From Nostoc sp. S13 (GTDB lineage Bacteria > Cyanobacteriota > Cyanobacteriia > Cyanobacteriales > Nostocaceae), in contig NZ_JAQYWQ010000056.1 of NCBI RefSeq assembly GCF_029379315.1, forward strand, positions 1 to 41,896: 41,896 bases of DNA. Reading direction: 5' to 3'. Under the pieces are notes generated by a model that ran no database searches, had not been told where the DNA came from, and saw nothing but the letters and a program-made list of their open reading frames with translations. This document shows positions 26,208 to 35,562 of this stretch, piece by piece; positions within the stretch are counted from its first letter, which is position 1; the number at the start of each line of letters is the position of its first letter. Made by a program: the position numbers and the translations under genes.

Positions 26208-26840
26208 TCACTCCTCATTACTCACTTCCTTAACTTGGCGAGCCTCTAACCACAGGGGCACAACAATTAAGGCAGCCAGAATCAGTAAGGCTGCGATCGC
26301 AAATTGACCCACCCAAGCAACCAATTGTTCTAAAGAGATAATTTTGCCAGCAAAGAAAGCCAATGTCACCATCAAACTAGCCCAACCAACTGCTCCTAAC
26401 AAGTTGTATAAAAAGAATTTTCCGAAGGGCATTTCGGCTATACCAGCAAGTGGTGCAGCAAAAACTCGCAACAATGCCAGAAAACGTCCAAAAAATACCG
26501 CTTTAGCAGCATTTTTACTAAATTGCTCTTTAATATTCAGTAGACGCACTTCCGAAATCCGAAATATGCTACCAGCTTTTACTAGAAAATCCCAACCGCT
26601 AACTCTACCAATCCAATAGCCACAAGTGCCGCCAATGACAGCACCCATAATTGCATCACCGAGAACCAGCCAGAAATTTAGTTCATCGCTACCAGCTAGA
26701 AACCCGCCTACTAAGGTCACGGTTTCACCAGGAAGGGGAATGCCTAAATTTTCTAGCAAAATGCCCAAAAAAATTGCCCAATAGCCGTACCTATGGGCGA
26801 CTTCCTGGATATTTTCTAGTGAAATCAACTCTAAAGACAT
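26208..26840 (-). CDS. DedA/VTT-family membrane protein
   Basis: A 210-aa membrane protein with five to six hydrophobic segments. The DedA signature is LENLGIPLPGETVTLVGGFLA near residue 30, then GGTCGYWIGRVSGW and the family motif FFGRFLALLRVFAAPLAGIAEMPFGKF. Related proteins are now linked to lipid flipping (undecaprenyl phosphate or phosphatidylethanolamine) and membrane homeostasis; which lipid cannot be told. It is convergent with argG. Confidence 0.9.
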   Translation of the reverse strand: MSLELISLENIQEVAHRYGYWAIFLGILLENLGIPLPGETVTLVGGFLAGSDELNFWLVLGDAIMGAVIGGTCGYWIGRVSGWDFLVKAGSIFRISEVRLLNIKEQFSKNAAKAVFFGRFLALLRVFAAPLAGIAEMPFGKFFLYNLLGAVGWASLMVTLAFFAGKIISLEQLVAWVGQFAIAALLILAALIVVPLWLEARQVKEVSNEE

Positions 26841-27285
26841 TCCGCACCGCCGCCTTTACAAATTTTTACTTTTACTATATTTTTGCTTGTTTTTGAGTAG
26901 GGTGTCAATCAAACCCCTACATTCAGTGATTAAGTCATTATCATTAGTTATTATTCTGAATAATCCATTACTTATAGTCTATGGTATTTATTAATTTTTG
27001 ACTATTAACTAGGCAATTATTAGAAATTAATACCACAAATTAATATTTTCTTTTAAAAAAAATAAAAATTTTATAAAATATTTATAAATATCCCGTACAA
27101 TTATGAAAATCTTGTAAAAGATACGGTTGATACCGAAATTGTTAGGCGCTTATGCCTATATTGATGAAAGTTATCACAAATTATACGGCATGAATACTGA
27201 AATAATCGCTCTCAATTGCAAAATTGCAATTACCCAAATATCTGGGTAAAACAGTCATTTTGCCGTTGAAAGAGAGGAGGTATTG
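26841..27285. other. AT-rich leader region with hairpin before the STAS operon
   Basis: No gene was found in most of this 445-bp AT-rich region. Near its 3' end, TTACCCA (27230-27236) pairs with TGGGTAA (27243-27249) around a 6-nt loop, preceded by two TTGCAA palindromes. The hairpin lies 36 bp before a 17-codon ORF with a strong ribosome site and may belong to the leader of the STAS mRNA. Confidence 0.5.
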
Positions 27286-27339
27286 ATGTCTTTTTTCAAT
27301 TTTCTGTCAAGTGTTCCAATTACCCTCTTAAATTCATGA
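27286..27339 (+). CDS. 17-aa upstream ORF, possible leader peptide for STAS gene
   Basis: MSFFNFLSSVPITLLNS, starting at ATG 27286 five bases after a near-perfect GAGAGGAGG site. Its TGA stop overlaps the STAS ATG (ATGA, 27336-27339). The STAS start has no ribosome site of its own, so translation of this peptide probably feeds ribosomes to it. Too short to judge by homology; the evidence is signal strength and overlap. Confidence 0.6.
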   Translation: MSFFNFLSSVPITLLNS

Positions 27340-27689
27340 CTCTCACACAAGAACTTCAAGTGATTTTGTTTAAACCCCAAGGAAGTATAGATTTGCAAGG
27401 CGGTAAGGTTTTGAGTGAACAGATGGCTGGAGTAGTACCCCAACCTCATCAACTCTGGGTTATCGACCTCACAGAAGTTAATTTCATGGACAGTTCTGGG
27501 TTAGTGCCTTTAGTAAAAGGGTTGAAGGCTGCACGTCAAAGTGGTTGCCGCTTGGTTTTATGCAACGTGCAAGCTCCTGTACGGTTAATTTTAGAACTTA
27601 CCCAATTAGATTCAGTGTTTGAAATTTTTCACACTTACGAAGATATTTTTACCATCGGCAAAGATAACAATCTGATGCTAGGACGCTAA
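27336..27689 (+). CDS. STAS-domain anti-sigma factor antagonist-like protein
   Basis: A 117-aa single STAS domain: LTQELQVILFKPQGSIDLQGG, LWVIDLTEVNFMDSSGLVPLVKGLKAA and CRLVLCNVQAPVRLILELTQLDSVF. The DSSG motif contains the Ser that SpoIIAB-type kinases phosphorylate. It could bind a serine kinase or anti-sigma factor in partner switching. No kinase or phosphatase gene is adjacent. Translation is probably coupled to the preceding 17-codon ORF. Confidence 0.88.
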   Translation: MTLTQELQVILFKPQGSIDLQGGKVLSEQMAGVVPQPHQLWVIDLTEVNFMDSSGLVPLVKGLKAARQSGCRLVLCNVQAPVRLILELTQLDSVFEIFHTYEDIFTIGKDNNLMLGR

Positions 27690-28169
27690 CTAAATAAATC
27701 TACCTATAGAAGGATGGTGGAGTCAAGCAATATTTGCATTCTTTCACATTTTCAAAGATAACAGTTTGGTGCTAGCAGGCTGATTTTCTTTTCTGTGTCG
27801 AGAAGAATGTTAAGAAAAACTCATGGTTTTGAGCTAGGTAATATCAACGGCAGATGAATGTATCTGCTTGTTGTCAGCCGGTCTACTTAAACCAGTAAAG
27901 TAGGAAATGGCCAAAATTGGTCAAAGCAATGCAATTGTTTGTGACACTCCCCAGCCTCTGAGAGAGGGCTTTTCAGATTACTCTGAGCTAATTGCTTTAT
28001 GTCCGACGCAACTAGTTTAAGGAAGCAGGAGGTAAGAAAGTTTAGAATCTCAGCCTTTGCATTATTTCTAACTTTATAGTTATTTTTGCCTTGATGTACT
28101 ACTTGGATATCTTCAAAACCCTTTGCCCCGCTAATTTCTTACCTATTTTATCCCACCATGATGGTAACT
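27690..28169. other. Intergenic region with decayed copy of STAS 3' end
   Basis: At 27741-27783 the sequence TTCACATTTTC...AAAGATAACAGTTTGGTGCTAG resembles the end of the STAS gene (AAAGATAACAATCTGATGCTAG). At 27951-27976 AGCCTCTGAGAGAGGGCTTTT forms an imperfect terminator-like hairpin. No gene is seen. Confidence 0.45.
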
Positions 28170-28730
28170 TTAGGCATTCTGGGGAGTCGAAATGTTAGTT
28201 TCTTCGGATGCTGGGCGGGGAAAATTTGGTAAATCAATGCCACTGTGACTAGCATTGCGAGTTTTGAGTGCTAAACGGTAACTCACACTTTGCAGTTCTG
28301 CTTGTAGTTGGCGGTTTTCCCGTTGTAGCATTGCTACCTTTTCTCTGACTGGTGTCATCCGCTCTTCAAACTTCCGCCGGTAAATTTGAGGTAACTCTTG
28401 TACTACTTGCTCCAACATCCGACTGCGATCGCTGAGTTCTTGAACTGACTGTCGCAATTGGTAAATTTCGGAGTCACGAGTTTTAATTTGCTCTTGGTAG
28501 AACGCCACCTGCTGCTCTACAGCTTGAAGTTGTTCTTGCAAAGCCTGTAACTGGGTGAGATCGTGCTCAAGCTCCGGCTGCTGGGGCATAAAACTCGTGT
28601 TACCCTTTACCAGCCGGAAGAGTTCTTGAGATAGTTGTTGCACTAATTGATCGCGAAGTTGCAACTCTTGGCGTAGCTGCGATACTTCCGTAGAGAGAAT
28701 TTGAGTGTTGGGTGTATCAGATTGGCTCAC
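28170..28730 (-). CDS. Coiled-coil protein of unknown function
   Basis: A 186-aa protein, Gln/Glu/Leu-rich, with heptad-like coiled coil over about residues 10-150 (VSQLRQELQLRDQLVQQLSQEL, LQALQEQLQAVEQQVAFYQEQ, RENRQLQAELQSVSYRLALK). No signal peptide or membrane helix; the C-terminal tail is Pro/Ser-rich. It looks like a conserved cyanobacterial protein but I cannot name it. It lies downstream of rpsF on the same strand, separated by a GGGCATT repeat. Confidence 0.75.
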   Translation of the reverse strand: MSQSDTPNTQILSTEVSQLRQELQLRDQLVQQLSQELFRLVKGNTSFMPQQPELEHDLTQLQALQEQLQAVEQQVAFYQEQIKTRDSEIYQLRQSVQELSDRSRMLEQVVQELPQIYRRKFEERMTPVREKVAMLQRENRQLQAELQSVSYRLALKTRNASHSGIDLPNFPRPASEETNISTPQNA

Positions 28731-28865
28731 AGTAGCTTACAGCTCCCATTCAGAATCTTGTCCACTCTTAGGTATAACTGCGGGAGTACTACCTTTGGCA
28801 AGTATTTGTTAATTTAGCATTCCCAGACAAGTTACGGAAAAAGAAAAAGACAAAATTTTACTGAA

Positions 28866-28925
28866 TGGAATTGGGAATTGGGAATTGGGCATTGGGCATT
28901 GGGCATTGGGCATTGGGCGTTGGGA
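28866..28925. repeat. GGGCATT heptamer tandem repeat
   Basis: Variants GGGAATT followed by four GGGCATT units and GGGCGTT. It is a short tandemly repeated repetitive (STRR) sequence typical of heterocystous cyanobacteria. It is followed by a CTCTACTCC repeat to about 28990. Confidence 0.9.
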
Positions 28926-28996
28926 AGAATTTATTCACTATTCTTTACTCCCTAATCTCCCCTACTCTCTACTCTCTACTCCCTACTCCCTAACCA

Positions 28997-29323
28997 CTAA
29001 ACCGTTGCAGCTACTTTAGCGGGTTTTTCCTCTTCGATTTCCTGCTTAACTGTCAGATAGCGAATCACTTCTTCACTCAAACGCATGGCTCGTTCAAAGG
29101 GGGCGATCGCAGTTGCAGGCGCATTGTAGTTTAACTGGATGTAAATGCCATCGCGGTGTTTTTTGATTTCATAAGCCAGACGTCGCTTACCACGATTTTG
29201 AATTTGGATATCCTCAGCGCCTTGCTCGCGAAGCAAATTCTGATATTTAGTAATTGCTTGCTCTGCCTGTTCGTCTCCCAGGTCAGGACGGAGAATGTAC
29301 ATTGTTTCGTAACTTGTAGTCAT
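28997..29323 (-). CDS. rpsF: Ribosomal protein bS6
   Basis: A 108-aa protein: [17 protein letters not shown], then [29 protein letters not shown], ending [12 protein letters not shown]. It binds 16S rRNA with S18 in the platform. In cyanobacteria it stands apart from rpsR, as here. A weak purine stretch (GAGGAGACTG) precedes the ATG at 29323. Confidence 0.98.
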   Translation of the reverse strand: MTTSYETMYILRPDLGDEQAEQAITKYQNLLREQGAEDIQIQNRGKRRLAYEIKKHRDGIYIQLNYNAPATAIAPFERAMRLSEEVIRYLTVKQEIEEEKPAKVAATV

Positions 29324-29728
29324 ATTTTCAGTCTCCTCATGGACAAAAATGGCTGCTGATAATAATTTATACCTGCTTTTAATTTAAAATGCCAGTATTA
29401 ATCAACATCTGAAGCAACAAGGAACTATAATCTTACCAGTTTTCTATTTGAATCATTAGCCAAACTGCCAAAGTTTGGATTTTTTGGATGTCCTTAATGA
29501 AAACTAGGTCGGGAGGCGACCCGGATATTTCTTTAGCAAGTAAGAATCCAGCTTTTGATGCTGGCCAGCAAGTTGATCTATCAGCTTCGCCAACGAGTAT
29601 CTTTCTTTAAGGGCATCTATAGCGATCGCTTTTTTGCTCAAGGCTCAATCGGTTCCCTAAATAGCTAACTGAGGATTGCTACCCGCTCACAGCTTCTAAT
29701 CGCAGAAAAAAGGATATTCATCAAGGTT
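29324..29728. other. Intergenic between rpsF and FAH gene
   Basis: A 405-bp region between divergent genes. A 40-codon ORF at 29488-29610 (MSLMKTRSGGDPDISLASKN...) has no clear ribosome site and no recognisable homology, so I do not call it a gene. One HIP1 site is present. The promoters of both neighbours must lie here. Confidence 0.4.
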
Positions 29729-30502
29729 ATGGCGCAGCGCTATGTGCGAATTCAAAATCAAGAAGGGCAGATTTACTATGGGTTACTCCAACTATCCCTC
29801 AATGTCCAGGTGCTAGATGCTCCGCCCTGGTTACAAGGACAACCTACTGATTTAACTTTGACACCAGAAAATTACCAAATTCTAGCTCCTTGCGCTCCCT
29901 CAAAAATTGTGGCGGTGGGTAAGAATTATGCAGACCATGCAGCTGAAATGGGAACTCCAGTACCTTCTGAGCCACTAATCTTTCTCAAGCCACCCACATC
30001 GATCATTCCGTCTGAGAGGGAAATTAAGTATCCTCCGCAGTCACAAAGAGTTGACTACGAAGGAGAGTTAGCATTAGTGATTGGCGATTACGCCTTTGAA
30101 TGTACACCAGAGGTAGCCCAAACCAAAATTTGGGGCTACACCATCGCCAATGACGTAACAGCAAGGGATTTACAAAAACTGGATGGTCAATGGACGCGAG
30201 CCAAAGGTTTTGATACTTTCTGTCCTTTGGGCCCTTGGATTGTGCGGGAATTAAATCCAGGAGCGAGATTGCAGACTTTTGTGAATGAGGACACCAATCC
30301 AGTCCAATCTGCCTGTATCGATCAGATGGTGTTTTCGCCCGATGTTCTAGTTTCCTATATTAGTCAGGTGATGACACTACTACCTGGTGATTTGGTGCTT
30401 ACAGGTACGCCGGAGGGTGTAAGTCCATTGCATCCAGGCGATCGCGTCCGCGTAGAAATTGAAGGTATTGGTCGCCTGGAAAACACCGTAGTGGCTCGTT
30501 AA
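29729..30502 (+). CDS. Fumarylacetoacetate hydrolase (FAH) family protein
   Basis: A 257-aa FAH-superfamily enzyme. KIVAVGKNYADHAAEMG precedes the metal-binding VDYEGELALVIG (Glu ligands), then GYTIANDVTARDLQ, QWTRAKGFDTFCPLGPWIV, and TLLPGDLVLTGTPEGVSPLHPGDRVRVEIEGIGRL. Members act as hydrolases or decarboxylases on 2-oxo acids, including oxaloacetate and acylpyruvates. The exact substrate is unknown; the lack of tyrosine catabolic neighbours argues against a true FAH. Confidence 0.93.
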   Translation: MAQRYVRIQNQEGQIYYGLLQLSLNVQVLDAPPWLQGQPTDLTLTPENYQILAPCAPSKIVAVGKNYADHAAEMGTPVPSEPLIFLKPPTSIIPSEREIKYPPQSQRVDYEGELALVIGDYAFECTPEVAQTKIWGYTIANDVTARDLQKLDGQWTRAKGFDTFCPLGPWIVRELNPGARLQTFVNEDTNPVQSACIDQMVFSPDVLVSYISQVMTLLPGDLVLTGTPEGVSPLHPGDRVRVEIEGIGRLENTVVAR

Positions 30503-30505
30503 CTT

Positions 30506-30982
30506 CTAACGCACTTGCATATAGACTGCATCGGAAATCGCCGGAATTTCCGCATAACGCCCGCTTACAGACTGGATGACTGAATATGCAACTGCTCCCA
30601 CTATGCCGATAAAAATGGTTGTGGATAGAGTTTGGATTGCAAAACCACCAGAGGGAACTAGTCCCACAACATCAGTCAGGATGCTAAACAAAAAGATAAT
30701 GATGTCTAAAAGGATTGCTTGCATAGTGTTGAAACGAATAAAGTGACTAATTTTTTCGTTTCTCACTACCAGCAAAAATAAAGCAAAGAAAATAATCATT
30801 CCTGCATAACGCACGCCGTAGTAGATTTTCAATAATGGCACAAGCGGCAGAAATATCAGTTGTAGCGGTGGAAACTCTGAGAGCAAATATCTACCAAATA
30901 CAAAAACTTCAATTAGAGGAAGCAAATAAGGCAAGGAAGCAAAAATCCGATCTGAAACGGTTGTAGACCCACGCCAAGACAT
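30506..30982 (-). CDS. Tic20-family membrane protein
   Basis: A 158-aa protein with four hydrophobic segments, MSWRGSTTVSDRIFASLPYLLPLIEVFVFG, then ISHFIRFNTMQAILLDIIIFL and FIGIVGAVAYSVIQSVSGRYAEIPAISDAVYMQVR. The RFNTMQAILLDI block is typical of the cyanobacterial Tic20 relatives of the plastid import channel. I choose ATG 30982, which has CAGGAG upstream; the longer form adds 27 unlike residues. The function in bacteria is unresolved. It is convergent with the FAH gene, 3 bp between stops. Confidence 0.88.
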   Translation of the reverse strand: MSWRGSTTVSDRIFASLPYLLPLIEVFVFGRYLLSEFPPLQLIFLPLVPLLKIYYGVRYAGMIIFFALFLLVVRNEKISHFIRFNTMQAILLDIIIFLFSILTDVVGLVPSGGFAIQTLSTTIFIGIVGAVAYSVIQSVSGRYAEIPAISDAVYMQVR

Positions 30983-31063
30983 TATGCGTTCTCCTGTGGT
31001 TAAATTTTTATAGTTACTTGAGCTTAGGATAACGCAGTTGTTTAGTCTTGCTGGCAAATTCAA

Positions 31064-31264
31064 CTATGTTTCTATATCGGCGATACGAAAGCCCATCATA
31101 CACTCATACTGGTCTGCCTGCTGTTGAGTAAGTTTGCGAATGGCTTGACCACAGCGCAGTTGACCCCCACGCCAACGGGGTTGACCGCGACCGTCAGCGA
31201 GTAAACAAGACTGGCAAACTTGCTCAGGGGCAAGGATTTGCTCGTCTATTAAAATGACTAGCAT
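31064..31264 (-). CDS. Small Cys-containing conserved protein, 66 aa
   Basis: MLVILIDEQILAPEQVCQSC, then RGGQLRCGQAIRKLTQQQADQYECMMGFRIADIE. The start is ATG 31264, with a perfect AGGAGG seven bases upstream. Four Cys (CxxC and two single) could bind a metal, but the last spacing is wide. It resembles unnamed short cyanobacterial proteins. It lies 81 bp upstream of the Tic20-like gene on the same strand. Confidence 0.7.
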   Translation of the reverse strand: MLVILIDEQILAPEQVCQSCLLADGRGQPRWRGGQLRCGQAIRKLTQQQADQYECMMGFRIADIET

Positions 31265-31862
31265 CGAATCCCTCCTGTAAATTCTCATTGTCACCCACAT
31301 TTCACTTAGGTGAGGACACGCTTTGTAGCGGCTCTTTAAACCGCTTTAGATAGATTGGATGCGTTTTGCGCGGTTAAGTGTTGTAATTGGCGATCGCAGA
31401 GGACACTTAAGAGCCACATCCTACCTCTTTGTAGCAAAAATATGAACAATCACAATTCAGTAAAAATTGTCAAGTGAATCTTAATTTATTGTATGTTGTG
31501 TCTATTGCAAAATGAAATTTTAGTAAAAAATAATACAAAATTACTCGCAATAAGTTTAGCAGAGTCGCCAACGGTATTCATCGCAATACACCTGAGAATA
31601 GTCAATGCGTGCCTGTTAATTTAGCAATAGATAGTGTCAAACTTAATATTTAGGAAACAACAAAAGCTTTACACATAAGCAACACGGCAACCCTTTTAAA
31701 TTCATTTGACGCGACTAGTTAAAGGGCGAGAATTCAAGTAAGTAAAACTGAGTTCACTTGATAGCCATTTAAGTGATGCATTTACAAAATACTGAGGTAA
31801 ACTGGCAAGCAAGGTAATACACAATATTATTGGGCGGCTCGTCGGTCTGGGCATCACTCACA
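31265..31862. other. Gene-free stretch upstream of large hypothetical protein
   Basis: Nearly 600 bp, AT-rich, no gene. GTAGCGGCTCTTTAAACCGC and GCGCGGTTAAGTGTTG near 31325-31385 look repeat-like, with one HIP1 site at 31391. No promoter could be assigned. Confidence 0.4.
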
Positions 31863-34715
31863 ATGGAACACTGGCAATTTCTGATACAGAAACAAGGCGC
31901 TCGCTCGTGGCATATCCTAGAATCGCCAAATTTGGAAATTTTGGAAGGGCAGTATAGAGTTTTGGCTCGTTCTAAACTTCCTGATACCGACGTGGAAGTG
32001 CGAGTAACTCACTCTTCAACCCAGGAAGTTCAACCCATGCGGCGAATTTTGAAGCGATCGCGTCGCACTAACTCAGAAGGCTTAATGGCGGTAATTCCTT
32101 TTACCTACTTTCAGACAGGAGTTTGGGAGTTGCGCTGTTCCGGCGATTTGATGTCGGATCTGTTCGGTAAATCTTGGCAGTACAGTATCCAACTTCAAGT
32201 ATTGCCCCAGGAAAGAAAGGGGGAGCAAGGAAAGCAAGGAAAGCAAGGGGAGCAAGGGGAGCAAGAGAAGAATGTAGAATCAAATTCACCTGATCACCCA
32301 GATACTGTTTCTGAAAACTTGGAATCTATTGCCCCAACAGAACCCACAATTACCTTAGATAAAGCGATCGCTGTCTCCCCAGAACTGGCAATTGCTACAG
32401 ACAGCAACCCTGCTACCATTGTTCAAGAAAACTTGGAATCTATTGCCCCAACAGAATCTGCAATTACCTTAGATAGAGCGATCGCTGTCTCCCCAGAACT
32501 GGCAATTGCTACAGACAGCAACCCTGCTACCATTGTTGTGCCAGATGAAACGGAAGAAGATATAGTTTTTGATGAGCCTGTAAGTCCTGTGTGGCTTAAA
32601 GGTGAGACGGCAGAGCAGATTTTACAAAATTTAATAGATTTAGCTTTACCCGCTTCTGAACCTCTGGTAAAAGATGAAAAGATTACAGATTCTCCAGCAA
32701 CACAACCACTGCCACCATTACGGCTAACTTTAGGTCAGGATACTTACATTGCTCGTTGGGGACAAGCTCTTACAATCAATGGAGAGATAGAACTCAAAGA
32801 AAAGACAAATCTAGATCAGGGTGAAACATTATCCCCAAAAAGCTTGCGGGCGCTTGAACTAGAAATTGAACTGCGATCGCCCAAGAACTCGAAAATCTTG
32901 ACCGAGGTACGGCAACGCTTGCCAGACCAGGAGTTACCCTTTACGATCAATACCTCAATTGATATTCCTGCTGACTGTGAATCTAAGTTAATTTTGGCAG
33001 ATATCAGTTTGTATGGTAGATTCGCCGATGTTGGTGAAGTCATCCGGTTAGCTAGTCAGTCGTTCACCATTACAGCAGATGTAAAAGAATTACTGGCAAT
33101 CACAGCCCTAGCAAAACCTAGTACATCAAATGGAAATGGCCTTATAGCACCATCGGACTCATCTGCTACTTTCACAGAACCAGAGACAGCTATGAGGCTC
33201 GATTTGAAACTATTCAATCTGGTCAAGATTCCAAAAACACACCAGTCTCTAATACTCAATCCATCCCCAAACACACCCCTACCACCCCAAATTAACCTGC
33301 AACTTCTGCGAGAAGCCACCCTGCGGACATCTAAGCTCAAGAATTCCGGCACTTCGCCTCAATTGCCGAAACTGCCACCTGTTCAAATCGATGCCAACCC
33401 TTCTACAGATGTTGTTGCAGAACGCGCTACACAGCAGGAGCTTCTAGAAAAGGATGCTACTATAGCTACGATCAACTTGGAGCAGTTGGTCATCAGCCAA
33501 CGTCGAATGCCAATACTCAACACTACTTTTCCATACTTGAGACGGCTACAAGCTTTGCCAGGTGATGCAGAGGAAGTAAAAAGCAATGTCCCCTCAGATG
33601 CATTGCAAGTTTCAGCTGCTGAAGACTTGCCGCAGTTGGATGCAACTGTAGCTGAAGATGAAAATACACCTGAATTAGTAGTAAGTGATGCACAATTCCA
33701 GGAGGAATCTGTTGCTGAGGTAGTAGCCCAAACAAGTACACAATTCCAGGAGGAATCTGTTGCTGAAGTAGTAGCCCAACCAAGTACAGAATTGATTACA
33801 ACAGGCAACCTTTACTCATCTCCCCTACTCAGGAAGTGGATGCACAGCCAAGGATACTCTTTACCTGAATCCATCAATGATCTGCAACCTCAAGACTACG
33901 ATAACTATGTTCTCGCGCAGCAGACGTCGCTTTCTCTAAGTGCAGAAAATGGGAATGTTGATGTCAATTTACCGTTAAACCTAGATGCCAACACGGAGAC
34001 GGGCAAAGGACAGGGGAAATGGGAAGAAGTCCAAGAGTTGGCTTCCGAACTGGGGAATTTTGGGGAAGATGTAGACACAGCGAAAGAAGCGGATCTGGGG
34101 ATAAAAGAAAATACGGAAGTAGAAAAAGTATTAGAACCAACAATCTCATCGGCTCTGTTAACACAACTACCCCTCCCCTCTGCTGCGATAAAAATAAATA
34201 TAGCTTCAGCTTGGTTAGCCCAGGAAATCGTTGTAGATGATACATATAATGAACTGGAAGTCGATGCAACTAGAAGTTACCCCTTTGAAGAAGAGGAGCA
34301 ACCACTGTTAAATTTATCGCCTTCCTTACCTATAAATGCGGTAGCCACTGAGCCTTTGCCAATTCCCCAACTGCATATGCCGGAAGGCGAACTAATCGCT
34401 GGTAAGCCTATCATAGTGCGCGTAGTACTGCCTGAAGTACCTCCGCAAGTTGTTGTCAAGTTATGGGTTGAAGATTATCAAACTCGCTGGTTACTAGATG
34501 GACCCCATTTATTGACAAATTTACTATCTAATGCCTTGGGAGGGTTAGAAGTGATGACGCAATTAAACATTCCCTTTGGGTGTTTGGAAATTCGCTTGGA
34601 AGCGATCGCACTTGATCTAACAACCCAACAGGAGAGTCACAAAGTCACAATATTACGAACTGTGATTCCTCCAGACTTGCCAAACTTGCAGCTAGATGAA
34701 TTATTGGGTATGTGA
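31863..34715 (+). CDS. Large conserved cyanobacterial protein, unknown function
   Basis: About 950 aa. The N-terminal domain (MEHWQFLIQKQGARSWHILE to about residue 120, with VIPFTYFQTGVWELRCSGDLM) looks like a beta-sandwich. A low-complexity acidic/Pro-rich linker follows, with KQGKQGEQGEQ and a 38-residue tandem duplication. Then comes a middle block (LRLTLGQDTYIARWGQALTINGEI), another linker, and a C-terminal domain (ELIAGKPIIVRVVLPEVPPQVVVKLWVEDYQTRWLLDGPH). No signal peptide or membrane segment. I choose ATG 31863 because MEHWQFL begins the structured part; a TTG at 31830 is possible. The repeated beta-domain style suggests a scaffold or surface-interaction role, which is inference. Confidence 0.75.
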   Translation: MEHWQFLIQKQGARSWHILESPNLEILEGQYRVLARSKLPDTDVEVRVTHSSTQEVQPMRRILKRSRRTNSEGLMAVIPFTYFQTGVWELRCSGDLMSDLFGKSWQYSIQLQVLPQERKGEQGKQGKQGEQGEQEKNVESNSPDHPDTVSENLESIAPTEPTITLDKAIAVSPELAIATDSNPATIVQENLESIAPTESAITLDRAIAVSPELAIATDSNPATIVVPDETEEDIVFDEPVSPVWLKGETAEQILQNLIDLALPASEPLVKDEKITDSPATQPLPPLRLTLGQDTYIARWGQALTINGEIELKEKTNLDQGETLSPKSLRALELEIELRSPKNSKILTEVRQRLPDQELPFTINTSIDIPADCESKLILADISLYGRFADVGEVIRLASQSFTITADVKELLAITALAKPSTSNGNGLIAPSDSSATFTEPETAMRLDLKLFNLVKIPKTHQSLILNPSPNTPLPPQINLQLLREATLRTSKLKNSGTSPQLPKLPPVQIDANPSTDVVAERATQQELLEKDATIATINLEQLVISQRRMPILNTTFPYLRRLQALPGDAEEVKSNVPSDALQVSAAEDLPQLDATVAEDENTPELVVSDAQFQEESVAEVVAQTSTQFQEESVAEVVAQPSTELITTGNLYSSPLLRKWMHSQGYSLPESINDLQPQDYDNYVLAQQTSLSLSAENGNVDVNLPLNLDANTETGKGQGKWEEVQELASELGNFGEDVDTAKEADLGIKENTEVEKVLEPTISSALLTQLPLPSAAIKINIASAWLAQEIVVDDTYNELEVDATRSYPFEEEEQPLLNLSPSLPINAVATEPLPIPQLHMPEGELIAGKPIIVRVVLPEVPPQVVVKLWVEDYQTRWLLDGPHLLTNLLSNALGGLEVMTQLNIPFGCLEIRLEAIALDLTTQQESHKVTILRTVIPPDLPNLQLDELLGM
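32313..32537 (+). repeat. 114-bp period tandem duplication inside the large gene
   Basis: The 111-bp segment starting GAAAACTTGGAATCTATT at 32313 recurs at 32427 with few changes, encoding ENLESIAPTE...SNPATIV twice. Each copy carries a HIP1 site. A second, 48-bp duplication (QFQEESVAEVVAQ) lies at about 33694-33788. Confidence 0.9.
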
Positions 34716-34917
34716 TCTGAAGAGGTTTTGGTAAAGGTGCGGTGCGATCGCTATTTTGGCGGCATAGCGCAATCTGCTTGCCACTGCCAGGAATTGAGGT
34801 AAGTAATTAACAGCGTAAAAATAGTACCAAGATTGAGCAATGCCTACTCAATAGTAAATATTACCGAGTTGCTGAAGTTAAAATTCACAAATATTTCCGT
34901 AGACTTCGTGGCGGCAA

Positions 34918-35562
34918 GTGTTAATGCTTAAGCTTCCCACTTACAATCGGAAGCACTATCTGAGTTCTGCTCTCGATAGTGTCTTTTATCAAACCTATAC
35001 TGACTACGAAATTATTATTATTGATGACGGCTCAACCGATGGGACTGCTGATTGGATTCAAAAACACTATCCACAGGTCAAACTCTTACAAATACCCACT
35101 AATACTGGTGCTGCTGCCGCTAGAAATTTGGGCATCAAAAACGCGCTGGGACAATTTATCGCCTTTCTCGATAGCGACGACCAATGGCTACCAGACTACT
35201 TGCAACATCAAATTGAAACTCTCAAACAAACACCCACTGCTGTCCTCAGCTACTGCAACTATATCGCCATCACTAGTGAAGATCATAAAGGCGACCGAAT
35301 GAGCCTCAGTCCAAGCCATCCAGATGACCTAATTCTTTCAATGCTTTGGCGATGCTTCATTCACACACTCTCTCAAGTCGTCATACCCAAATCTGTCTTC
35401 CAAACTGTTGGTTTATTAAACGAACAGTTGAAAGGCTGTCATGACTGGGAGTTTTACTTAAGACTGTTTGCACACGGGCAAACAGTACATATCCCCAAAT
35501 ATTTAGGAGCAAATCCTTGGAGATGGCTACATCGGAGGACAAAATCACCAATTCCTTCTTAA
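34918..35562 (+). pseudogene. Family 2 glycosyltransferase, truncated at both ends
   Basis: A GT2 catalytic core: LPTYNRKHYLSSALDSVFYQTYTDYEIIIIDDGSTDGT, then ARNLGIKNALGQFIAFLDSDDQW (DxD-type metal motif) and GCHDWEFYLRLFAHG. The usual ISVIIPTYNR opening is reduced to VLMLKLPTYNR after a TAG stop seven codons upstream. The homologous part ends at HIPKYLGANP. From about 35505 the DNA belongs to a hemagglutinin-like gene in another frame. The 214-aa product is short for the family (about 300 or more). Confidence 0.75.

Noticed and set aside
29488..29610. 40-codon ORF upstream of the FAH gene
   Set aside because: No clear ribosome site and no recognisable similarity; not enough to call a gene.
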